Part shown: piece by piece, positions 1 through 12,300 of the stretch
Numbering within the stretch: the stretch's first letter is position 1
Layout of the letters: the number at the start of each line of letters is the position of its first letter
Assembly: GCA_963854835.1 (NCBI GenBank)
Contig: OY978525.1
Location: forward strand, 102,813,388-102,877,387
DNA length: 64,000 nt
Reading direction: 5' to 3'
From: Megamerina dolium
Taxonomy: Eukaryota > Arthropoda > Insecta > Diptera > Megamerinidae
Program-made: the position numbers and the translations under genes
The notes under the pieces: model-generated
The model's input: the letters and a program-made list of their open reading frames with translations, nothing else
What the model was told of the DNA's origin: nothing
The model's database searches: none

Positions 1-231
1 AAAAACAATGTAAAAAATTTGTGCCGAACATTTCGATATTATTATTATTTATATAATTTTTTTTTTGTTTTTCATAAAAACAATATGATGCTAATTGTAT
101 TATGAATATTTTTTTTGTCTTCTCCAATATTAATATAATTTAAGAAAAAAAAAAATAATAATTTACATAAAATTCAACAATTAACATGACGATAACGATG
201 ACAATGGCATGCCTGACTGAACACACGTCTA

Positions 232-376
232 TCAATTTCGTTTCGATGAATTTATTAAATATTTACAGCAATGCGTCAGCAAATGTTTCTCACTGGACGA
301 ACTGTTGTTGTGATGCAATAAAGAGCCTGCCTCACGTGTATAAATATCTAAACCATACTGACCCTCCTCTGGGAAA
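232..376 (-). CDS. Hil: Hil coding exon 10 (residues 764-811) and stop codon
   Basis: Acceptor CACATATAG. The first base completes Asn764, then FPEEGQYGLDIYTREAG finishes the last Ig-like strand. The tail is Ser/His/Asn-rich with one CC pair and ends SSKRN before TGA at 234-232. A plus-strand ORF over the same bases is its shadow. The acceptor's pyrimidine tract is a (TC)n/T(n) microsatellite at 391-420. No canonical AATAAA was seen in the remaining 231 bases, so the 3'UTR probably runs out of the window. Confidence 0.92.
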
Positions 377-3300
377 CTATATGTGAATGAGAAGAGAGAG
401 AGAGAGAGAGAAAAAAAAAATAACAGAGTGCATTAATTAAAATATTCGTAATCGTATATGTATAATTAAATGAGTAATACAATAAATTGAGTGTTTGTGC
501 TACTATAAGTAATTATTAAACATTATTAACGCTTCATTTTTGATGCGTAAAATTGTCCGATAATTTTATGTAAACAACTTTAACCCGAATATGTATGAGT
601 TTGAAAAATATTTAAACATTATTTAATCTGAGGATTTTACCTCAGATTGTAGGATTCGTAGGATTTCGTAAATACATATTTGTTTCGAGTAGAAGGTAGT
701 ACTATCTTTTAATTATGGAATAATATGTTAATCACCTTTTTTTTATAGTACAACCATCCTAACAAAAATTAATTTCGTAATTTAATCAATAACTATTCGG
801 ATAAATGTGCTTACCAATAAAAATATGACTGCAACAAGGGTAAGAGTTGTCAATTAACTGATAATGTCAATTTCATACCGTTCATAAGAGTTAGACTCTT
901 TTCGACCAGTATATTTTATGTTCCGACAATAGCAAAATTATTAAATTTCTGTAATTTTTCAATTTTAACCGAAATTTAGTTTAAATTCTCAATTTCAGCA
1001 TAGGTAAAATAGTGAAGTGATATTAAAATAATTGTAATACAATCCTGGAAATTTACACTAATTACAGCTTTTATCCTGAATAATTTGCAAAGAAGAAGAA
1101 GAAAAAGTTAAAATTTGACAGTTTCCAATATAGCTGGGCAGCTCAACAAGAAGAAATCGCTGATCAGAACGATGATGATACGATATCAGAGACGGATTAT
1201 CGGGAAAAGGGTGCAAAAATGCTTTTGTGGACTATAAAACTCAAGCCACAATTAAAATTTCTCCTATATATGTATGTGTTAATATATGAAAATATTGAGA
1301 ATAACACTGAAAATATTATTTTGAATAAATTCCTTCAAGGTGCTATGCTTTCAAACCATTCGACGAGACGAGACGACTCTTTATAATACAGAATGACCGA
1401 GGAGGAAACTATAAATTTAAATGATTGAAATAAAAAAAAAATAAATAAATATATACATATGTGGTACATGTAGTCCCCGAAGGGCCCGTGTCGAAATTTC
1501 TCAACTAGTACTGTTGTGTGTGTTAAATTAGGTGCAGTCTTAGGAGGGAAGAACCCTTGTGACGTCAATTTTTCTGAGCTTTTGAGCACGGAGCTCTTTT
1601 AGAAGCTTTTTCATTGCATATTGTTAGTGCCGGAAGAATTGCCAATTGCTTGCCGACAGATAGGTATTAAAGTTGTGCTTCAGGTGGAGATTAAACCCAC
1701 GACCTACAGAACAAAAGGTCAATGAACTGACTCCTGAGCTACTGAGCGATCTATGTAATGAAATGTACACTACGCTGGATCGCTTCCCATACAAAACAAA
1801 AATACGTTTCAAAATTTCACCTCTAGTTTGAAAGATTATGTTGAAATATTTTCGGGACAAAATAAAATTTTCTTAATCCTTTCAGAGCCACAAAAATTGT
1901 TTTTTTATCTTGGCTCAGTTGCTAATTGCCAGATATTAAAAAATTATAACTTGTTGAAAGGGTCTCAGACAGGAGTACAATTGCCTATATAGCCCCTTTA
2001 GTTTTACAGTTAGTTTCACACTTTGAAAAACAAAGTTTTATGGTTTTTAAAGTGTTTTAATTTTATGATGGAAAAACTTTTAATTTGGGGGATAGAATTA
2101 GGTGTACCGAATATGCTTTTTAGGAGCTCGTTCAATTTCAAAGTCAAATATAGAAAAATTATAGCCCTCCCTGGCTTAGTTTTTGCTCGGAAAATTACTT
2201 TTGGATGAGCAAAATTTGTCTAAATAATAAGTGAATCGTTTCGTATCAAGTAAATATAAATAATAAATTCTTACTTTATAATAAAAGTGACAATGTCATC
2301 GAGTGTACTATGTGTCACATATTTGGATAGTTTCTTCTCTTCAATACCATTTTTATGTAATGTGGCCATGAAATCGGTTAATGGTCGTGACATTCGAAAT
2401 TGTAGATCCAAATTGCGGCCGGCAAAAATTAGTGGATCCTATAAATTGGAAGACAAATAGTTTTTAAAATATATTCGTATTATAGCATTGCGTAAATTTC
2501 AATTTCGAACTCACCTGATGTGTAATCGGTATTAAACCAAATAGTCTTGTTGCCTTAGTTGGACCCCATTCACCACTTGCACAATCAGGTAATGGTACCA
2601 TAACAGTTTGTAATTCTTCGCAGCATATCTAAAAATGTGACATAAATATTTTAAGTAAATAGTATACGTAAGGAAATTATAATTGCACCTTAAATTTGCA
2701 AACAGACTTGAACTTCATAGGTTCGCCGGTCAAATATTCCTGTGGCGTAACCGCATTTGCAAAAATATCCAATAGAAATGCACCAGAGCATGGAGCGTGC
2801 ACACGAAAAGCTACAATATTACCAACGACCGATTGCATGACAAAACGTTTGAGTGAAACAGTATCGTAAGAGTCCTCATCACTGTCATAAAATTTCAAAT
2901 TGTAATGGAAGATGAGACAACTTTGCATATCAGTGGGCATAGCAATGCGTACAGTTGCTGCACCTGAAATTAAATACTGTTAATAAGTACAGCACTACAA
3001 CAAGTTTATGCCCATCAGTAATACGTACCAGTATCATCGGTAAAGACAACGGCTCCATATCCTTCATCGGCAAAATGTAAGCCATAGCGAAAGAAGAGCG
3101 ATCGAACAAATGGTAAATTTTCAAATTCCCGCAATGTTATGGGACGTTTAAGCAATTGCCATTCCTCTTGTAATGGATAGAATTCATAGATAAATTCACG
3201 TGGATCCGTTAAGAAATAGTGATCATCATATTCGTATCTGTAAGAAGTAGCACTTATTTTGTAATATTCACTTATGTACATTAAGTATACAGAATTCTAC

Positions 3301-6300
3301 AAAGAATTGTTGTTGTAGAAATGTATGCGACCAACCTCAAACTATCATTTTTGCCACGTCCTGTCTTTGGTGCCTCCTTGGCATTGACTAAATGACGTGC
3401 ACCCCAATTGCATTGTACAAAACGCCAAGCTCCAGCCACATATACTGCATTCCAAGAGTTACGAAAACGTGAATCTTGAAATTTAACACCTGGCTGATAG
3501 CCAGCACTCTTCGAATAGCCCTTGATGACAACACAATGTAAGCCAGCATAACTGCAGAGTCGCTTAAAGAGCACATGATAGCTTTCAGTGCCGTATTTGA
3601 TGCCACGCAATAGACCCATCGGTGTGTCACCACGTAAATCATCATCGAAATGCATTGCATTCAAATTTTTCACCGTTATCCAACGGAATATGGTACGCGC
3701 TTTCTCAATATCAGTTGTACAACGTCCAACCAATTGTCGCACCAGATCGGTAAAGGTTTTCTGATCTTCTTGGGCCACCTGCAATATAAAAAATAACATT
3801 ACTTATGCGCTTATATTAGGCACTATAATTTTGCATAATCATACCGATATTGCGATACGATCGACATCTTCAAATTCAATTGGATCCGTATATATTTGGA
3901 ATTTGCTGACTGCTGGTGGTGCTGGCACCGGCGCTATCATTGGATATTCAAGCGGTACGGTGCCCTCGGTAAATTCGTCATCTAGAAAAATGCTCTCATT
4001 TTGCATGTATTCGGAACGACGTGCACTGATCAGTTCAAGCATTTCGCTCGATTGACGATCGACTAGAGCTGCCGTCTCGAAACGTTCATGTTCGAGCATT
4101 TTACGTGTGATGCTCTCCTTCTTCTTACTGCGACGCAGTGTCATATTCTTTTCCAGATCTTCCTTTTGTTGTTCGTGACGTATTGTTAGGATATTATGAT
4201 CGTCACGATTGCGACGTGATGTGGCCAATTCCTTTTCGAATTTATGCGTAAGACGTTGCAGTTCACGTTCCCATTCATCTTGAAATTCCGATTGTATTTT
4301 ACGATCTTCTTCCTCACGTTTACGTGCAAATTTACGATATAAATCATCCTCCTCCTTGCGATGTTTCATTTCGAGGCGTGCTTGTTCTTCGCGAGCCTTT
4401 GATTGAGAAGAGAAAAAAAGGAATATTCAATCAATTGATAGCATATATTGTTTTAGAAATTGATTGATTGATTCAATATTGTTATTGTTATTGTTGTTTA
4501 ACTACATACTTGTAACTTGTAACTACTATAAATGTATACACCTACTTTGCTATATTTATAGTAGAAGCTATTAGACTTTACTGTTAATTGGTACAATAGT
4601 ATATACACAAACACACCTACACACACACACATCCACAACAACAACCTTAATCAAACGTTGACGCATGTTGGTCAATGGATATGCTTAATGCACATGCGTT
4701 GCAATAGTAATTATTTGCAACTGTTGCAATTGTTGTGGTTTTTCTTTCATGTTACTCATTTTTTTTATTATATCTATGTATTTGCACACAAAACGACCGA
4801 ATATCATGCATTTTGAAGACAATTATACACGTAATTTAAGTAATTTACTATACTTACTCGTATTTGTAGTCAGATCGATTATGCCGTCATTTGTTTTTGA
4901 TGATTGTTTGAGCCATATGCAAATTGCATTTAAATTTGTAATAGAGATTTTCAATCTATAATAATTGAAGATTGAGTTGACCATAGAGAAAATATTGCAG
5001 CAGTATAATAATAAGATTACGCAAATTACTATTGGGACTATCGATTAATTTTAAAGCATTTACGAAAGATGGCGTAGTTTGTGTTACTATGCATCGATCA
5101 CACGGCTACCATTACAACATTTTTTTTATGTAGCGTTAAAGTGTAAACAACAAAGTCTTTTTGAAAGCCAACGAAACAATTTTCGGGAAGGATTACTTGG
5201 AGAATTACTCTGCAGGAAGCTTATGGTGTGCATGCTCCATCGATTTCAACTTGTGAATACTGATTCAGACTATTCAGAAGTGGCGATTTCGACACAGAAG
5301 ACAAGGAGGGGCTTGGTCAGTCAAGAAAGTTGGAAGATGAAGAATTGGAAGCATTACTCGACCAAGATGATTGTAAAAAAAACTTGCAGAATCTTTGGAA
5401 GTGACTCAATCAACCATTTCTGAACGTTAAAAAGCATCAGGAGTCATTCAATAACAAGTCATGTCAGAATTGTTGCTCGGGCGATACAAAAAGAAGTCAT
5501 ATTTGTAACGGATTGTTACTTGTGATAAAAAATGGCTTTATTATGACAACCCCAAGTGCAAGAAATCGTATGTGAAGAACGGCCAACCACCCAAATCAGC
5601 GGTATAACACAATATTCATAGTGCAAAGGAAATGCAGAGTACTTGATTGGATCAGAAGGGTGTGTTGTATTATGAGCTGTTGAAATCGGGTCAGACGATC
5701 GCAGGGAACCTATACCGAACACAATTGATTCGTTTGAAGAGAGCAATCGCCGAAAAAACGACCAGACTAGACGTGAGTGCTTCCCAAGAATGAACGGGTC
5801 TACGTCCTGGAAGCACTCGACTACGTGGTGGACCAAGGTCCATTTAGCTCAGCAGAATACGGAAAAGCTTTACACGGGAACAAAACTGAGCATTTTCGTA
5901 TTTTTGTTGCTACACCAACAACAACGACTAGACAGTAGTCTATGATATTCCATCATGACAACACTCGGCCTCATGTTGTAAGATCGATTAAAAATTATTT
6001 GAAAAACAGCGGCTGGGAAGTTTTACTTCATCCGCCTTATAGTCCAGCCATTGCCGCTTCTACCATTTGTTTCGATCGATGCAGAATGCCCTTACTGGAA
6101 TACGCTTCACTTCAGTACAGGGTATCCGAAATTGGCTTTATTCGTTTTCGGCCTAAAAAAATGGGCAGTTCTTTTGGGAGGGAATCCATATGCTACCAGA
6201 AAGATGAATAATGTCTTCATACATTTCTTTAGTGAAATAAAGAGATATTTCTGCCAAAAAAATCCTTTAAAATTAATCGATAGTCTCAATGTAATAATTT

Positions 6301-9300
6301 TTTCTATATTCCTTCGAACATATCTAACAGCATGTTTTGCTATATGCAAACATATTTATGATTTTTTCGTGCATTATTTGGTCTTCCCTTATTATCACTA
6401 AACAATTCAATGTCAAGTAAAAATTTATAACAAAAACAACAACAATGTAATATCAACAGTTCAAAAGCCTTTGTCATTGAGCAGGTAAATACATACAACT
6501 AATGATGAGAAATATGTAAATATGTATTATACAGAGCATAGGGAAATGTATTTATGTAGTATGCTTGTATACAATATTATTGTATCTGTTGGGACCACTA
6601 CTAACGCCTACTAACTTTATGATGGAGTAATAGTAGTAGCGAAAACAGAAAACAACGTTAACAATAGATAATAAGCACACAAGTGCAAAAAAAAAAAAAA
6701 CGAACCAATAAACACAAAATGGAACAAAAAACAATACAGCCATCAGTATGAGACATTTTTATAAAAACGTTGAACCATTTCGACTATAAAAGGAGGTACT
6801 ATTACGTACATAAATTCATAGATATGATCGACAGTAACAACAATAATAATTATGATAATAATGATGACTAAGGCAATTATTTTATGATTTTTGAATAGAA
6901 AACGAAAGTAAAATGTTTTGAAAGTAAAATGTGTTAAAAATATAGCTAGTAAGTATGTATTAATTATACAAATAATTTATATTTGAGAATATTCCGTAAT
7001 AACAAAAAAAAAATTCAGTTAAATAAAAGATCATTTCAGGGGGAAAAAAACACAATAAATGCTTGCTTATACTCCTACAGATATGGAAAACTTTTATTTA
7101 AGGTAATTAATATTGGTACCACGTACTGAGAGCGAAGAAAGTAAGCATACATACTTACGTATGTGTGTGTGTTAAAAATTATTCGTACTTGTGATTGCAT
7201 AAACTACGAGCATGAAGTAATCGAGTTTTATTGGAATTTTTTAATTTATTTATATATTTTTATTTTTTATATATTTTTTCGTTTGCGAAAAAATATTCGC
7301 ATAGAAACTCATAAATAAAGTAAAATACCAATACAAAAACAATTGCAACCAAATTGCAGAAACAAGCAATATTATGAAATGAAATGATCTGGAGCAACGC
7401 TATAAGAAAGTTATGGTAACTATATATATATATATCGCAACAGAGCAATTAAAGTATCTGAGCTACGAATACTTATATGTAGTTATTCAACAACTCTTTC
7501 ATAAGTTCTGGTACACGATTACATTCAAATAGTATGAACAAATTACTAAATCCTATTATTTCATAGTTATTTGATTTTTGCTTGATAATTTGTGGCAGTC
7601 AATTGTTTATAATTATAAAATTATTTAAAAATCAGTAAAATGGAAATATCTTTTTGCAGATTCGTACAACTAATGAAGTGCAGTTCTTCAAACATACCGA
7701 AGGAGTGAAAAACATTCCGATTTTTTGCCTACCAGCGAAGACAATTTTAATGTACAATTCAACAGCATATTTTTGAATAAATTTCGACAATAAATTCCCA
7801 ATTCATTCTACAATAAAAATTCGTTATGAATATACCCACCAAAAGAGTTCGGAATTAGCCCGATCCCTTCCAGTACCCACAGCAAATCAGTGAGATAAGT
7901 TCGACCAAGTTTTCTTCGGAATCGACGACGACTATATTTTTGTGAAATGGTTTTAATATTTTGGTGAAAGTGTACCTATCGAAGTATTTGAGAAGAAATT
8001 CTTTAAGCTACAAATTGTAGTCCGAATGATATGGTTTGTAAATACTACTCACTAGTGATGCACAGAACCGAGGAACCGGTATCGGAGAACCGGCCCCTTT
8101 AGTGAATCAATCGATTCGGGTCTTACAAAAACAGAAAACGATTCCTACAGAATCGAAAACGGTTTCTACAGAACCGAAAACGGTTTCTACACGACCAAAA
8201 ACGGTTCATACAGTACAGATAACGGTTTCTGCAGAACCGAAAACAGTTCGTACAGAACCGAAAATCGGTTGTGAAAAAATTTACAAATCTCTGTTTTACT
8301 CAGAAACGTCGTACGTTAAAATACCGCTGCTCGCAGCTAAGTTCAGTTTCATGTATTTTATTTTTATTAAATTTTTGTCACATAAATATTAATTAAGGAT
8401 TGAATATAATATATTTATTTATTTTGTATACCTTATGTCAAAATATGAAAAGAAATTGAAATTTTGTAAAAGCTTTTGTATAATCTTTTGTTTAGCTATT
8501 TGATAGGGTCTATTTCCGTTACCACTTATTTGAGTACCAGAACCAAATACGCGGTTCTCCTTGGAACCGGAGTAGGCAGAATCGGTTTTTTAAATACTGA
8601 CAACCGCACATCACTACTACTCACCGCTTAAATTTTGTGACATCTAAGAGGAGCACTCGTCCGTGCACTGGATAATCACGATTGTTTTCGACTACTAGCT
8701 ATGGTCCATTTTAGAGGTTATGACTTGCACCAATCACCACTCAGCAACTTTAAAATGATCAAAATGCATATTGGTTTGTGCAACGAGTATTTAAAAATTG
8801 TGGAATAGTATGACAAAATAAAAGTGGACCACAACTTTTGAAAGTACCAGGTATAATCATAAAAGGTAGCGCACTGACATTTTGCTCCTCTGTTGTTGCT
8901 ATTGTTGTTGTCGCTTTTAACCTTTATTTCATTTGTTGTCTTCAATATAAAATTATGCTTAATAAAATGCTCTAACATACAATAAGATACATTGAGATAC
9001 CCAAGTGGACGCTACATAATCTATTATCACGTAGTTGCCTTTTAACCCTAAGATGTAGGTAAATAATAGTAAAAAAAAGAATAGATCTCGATCGAATATC
9101 GAATTTAAATCGCATACTAATGTATGCATAAAACAATTATTATCTTACAAATCAGGCAATAGAGCCGCATAAATAATAAAAACAACATTTATTATATCGT
9201 AATATTGTATATGGTACGTGCAAACTCAATGAATACGCAGGCAAGCACGCATGTGCAACAGCAATAGCAATATCAATAATAATAACAATAACAACAATCA

Positions 9301-12300
9301 GCACACTAACAATCAAGTTGCAATGTTGCAATGAAAGCATATACGCATCATACGCATACAACTGTCAGTTGTATGACAGATAGACTTTCACTTTGGAGCA
9401 TACGAGTATTCGTCCATACGACTACATATTTGTAGTAACTGTTGTATGTACAGAAGTATGTACATGTGCATTGAGTGCTTGCCGAACGTATCGTTCGTTC
9501 ATCATATCGACAATAAACAACATTTCTGTATGCGTCTGCTCGATCGAGTGACTACAATGGATGACAACAATCGATGCAATTTGGTATGTACTAAATACAC
9601 GTATATACGTGTCAGTATAAGCAGTAGTAGTAGCAGCAGCAGTAGTCCCCCGTAGCCACACAGCCGGATAAACAAGTGTCTGCCTGTTGCACTGCACAAT
9701 GATGCCAATGGTGATGGGAGTTGGTGGTAATGATGGTGGTACAAATAATGCTTGGCTTATGTACACTCGCATTGAAATGCATTGTTGTCTGATTCAAAGC
9801 GGAGAATGAATTGTATGGGCGGTTGGTGTTCGTATGTGTACATAATAAACGTTTGTATATAGTAGGGGAGAGATTCGCGAGTTAGAAGTGTTAAAAAATG
9901 GGACAGTCGGCTTTTTTTTGTTCAAATTTGTACCTTTCATCTAATTTTATAGTGGGAAACTGCTTACCGACATTGGTTTAGTCGCTTCAACAATATCGTT
10001 GCCGATATTAGAGCTAATGAATAACTTTGAAAACAAAGCGTTGAAGGATTTATTCGGAAAACTCCAATATCAGATATATTAGAAAAGATTCTAAAGGCCA
10101 GGGACGTTTTTCACCAGTAGAACGCAACTCAAACTGAAAAAAAAATGGGTTTCGATGTTTGGGAGTTCATTCTCTGTAGCGATATTAATGCTTCACCGTC
10201 AAAAGACGAAGATGAATCGGATAAGCTGTTTAGAACTTACACTCTCTTCGTTAGCTTGCAGAAATGTAATTGATATATTTTTATTTTTATGTTGAAAGAA
10301 GTGGTTCCAAGCGATGAATAATACTTTCAATGAAATACTCTTTACTGAAAATGAAAAAAAAAGGGAAATGTGTAAATTGGAATGGACCTCTTCTTCAATA
10401 TACTGTACTCTACAAGTCTATCATCATACCTGTCCAGTGGCGTAGCCAGGGGAGTTCAGTTGGATAGATCCCCCTTGGCCGAGGGACTTCTTAAAAAAGA
10501 ATAATAAAAATAATGTATAGATATTTAAAGAGAGAAAAGTTTTACGCAAAAACTTTGGACGTAATTGTGTTCGTGGCATATACCGAATAAGGTATAAGCA
10601 AGAGCTGTTCAAGCTGTATGCTGAAAGCATAGTAAAACACACGTTCTAACCACAAAGGTGTTATATTAGAATCCTTTGGAAGACGATCTAGAAGAAGCAC
10701 AAAAAACACATTGTCAGCGCTTGAAATTTCTAACTAGCGTAAGCAAACGAAAAGCAGAAACGGCGGGCGACCCAAATACAATCGATTTTCGATTTTCGAT
10801 TTTCGATAAATATAGTAATAGTCTAGACAGACGGCAGTGTTAATCCGGATTAACGACGCACTAAATCTGAAAAAAATACTAACCTGACGGGCTGTAGTAT
10901 TGCGGATTAACTAAACAGCTGATTGCTATTTTATTAGGTCTGCTCACTTACATTACTATCACTATCAATTTCTGTCATCCATCACTCTCGATATGAGAAA
11001 ATCTACAAGAAGTACGTGAACTGAAAACTATCAGAAACTTGTAAATTGACATTCACAGTTCGTAATTGACAGCTGGATTTATTTGTTCGCCAATGCTTTT
11101 CATGTCGAAAACTGTTAACACAATTCTTGAAAGTTTTTTATAAGCGAATATACCTATTGTTTTGTAAGTTGGATGAAGAAAAATTCACAATAGAATTTTT
11201 TCAGCAGAGTTGCCATCGTAAATTGCTCTAATCCTCTTTAAACTTGAGTATTAACTCGTGGAGTTAATGCGGATTAGCTGCAGTTAATGTCCGAGTTAAT
11301 TCGAATTAAATCTTTAATCAGGATTAACGCTGCCGTCTGTCAGGATTATGTCATTTATTTAAATGAAGCATTCATAACAATATAAAATAAATATGTGGCA
11401 CTTAAAGCCCCAAAGGGCTCACTGGCCGAGCTTCTCTTCCATTACTGTTGTGCGACTTAAATTTTGGACAATATTAGAATGGACCTACTTATTTTAGCTG
11501 GTTCCGAACGGCAGAACACTTGTGACATCACTTTTTTCTGAGCTTTGTCACAGAGTTCTTTTTAGAAGCTTTTTCATGGCAAGTTGTTACTGTCGGAAGA
11601 ATTGCCAATTGCTTGCCGACAGGTGGATACCGTTAGAAAGAAAAATCTTTTCGATTCATAACAATAACCTGTTTTATTTAACATCTGTATGGGATTTTGA
11701 TACTTCTTATTTGCCTATTATTCGTATTGTTTCGGTTATGACGTCTCAGGACGCAATCTTTATTTCTATCATTCTTGGTGCTATCCCTATCTACGGACCA
11801 AATATTTGACATATATACATTTTGTACTTGAGCCAGCAACCATATGTGCAACCAGTGAAATATTAAGCACCATAAACAATATCCAACCTAATATACGGAT
11901 CTTTCCGCTAAGTGTTTTACACTTGTAGAGGGAAAGAGAACCTATGTTATTTGAGTGTTGTTTTATTTTTTAATACTTTTTTTTTGCCCTCTTGACCGCC
12001 ACAGTAGCGTATTTCAATCAATATCTGAACTCATATATTATTATAGTTAGAGAAGAAAGAAAGAAATAGGAAAAAATCGCCACAGCAAACAACAACAAAC
12101 TAAACATATGCATTCATACATACCTACTTATTACATAGCTTAAAAGCCGGAATTTTCATCTTGTAAACACATAAGACTTCCATAACGTGAAAAACGTTGT
12201 CTACAATTTTATTGGTTTTGGTTGTTTAAATTTTACACTTTATATGATTTGTAATGTAATGTAGGTACTATTATTACTGTGATTTGTAAATTATTAAATG

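Larger units (their letters stand above)
377..2274 (-). other. Hil intron 9 (1.9 kb)
   Basis: Between the last two coding exons. AT-rich without coding potential. It contains one old minus-strand tRNA-SINE copy (1441-1753) and the (GA)n/A(n) tract at 391-420 that sits directly upstream of the final acceptor. Nothing else recognisable. Confidence 0.85.
5032..6289 (+). mobile_element. Decayed mariner element with both inverted ends
   Basis: Left end (5032-5061) and right end (6261-6289) are inverted repeats, matching over about 28 bp: T-T-G-(G/A)-GACTATCGATTAATTTT and onward. A TA precedes the left end; the right TA is mutated to TG. The interior is a broken mariner transposase. A 153-bp foreign insertion sits at 5773-5925. 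Without it the element is about 1.1 kb, slightly short for a mariner (~1.3 kb). Confidence 0.85.

Noticed and set aside
186..386. Plus-strand 66-codon ORF
   Set aside because: It is the antisense of Hil exon 10 and its acceptor; low-complexity composition.
3831..4055. Plus-strand ORF over Hil exon 4, and minus-strand alternative frames at 2930-3124 and 3388-3660
   Set aside because: Shadows of Hil exons in other frames.
8102..8392. 96-codon ORF with TEPKTVS-like heptapeptide repeats
   Set aside because: Produced by the 21-bp minisatellite in a hAT MITE; no start context, no homologue recognised.
11522..11809. 95-codon plus ORF (also 1335-1860, 45024-45257 and 61427-61728 minus ORFs)
   Set aside because: These frames run through SINE sequence and are antisense or non-coding; the same residue blocks recur only because the SINE is repeated.
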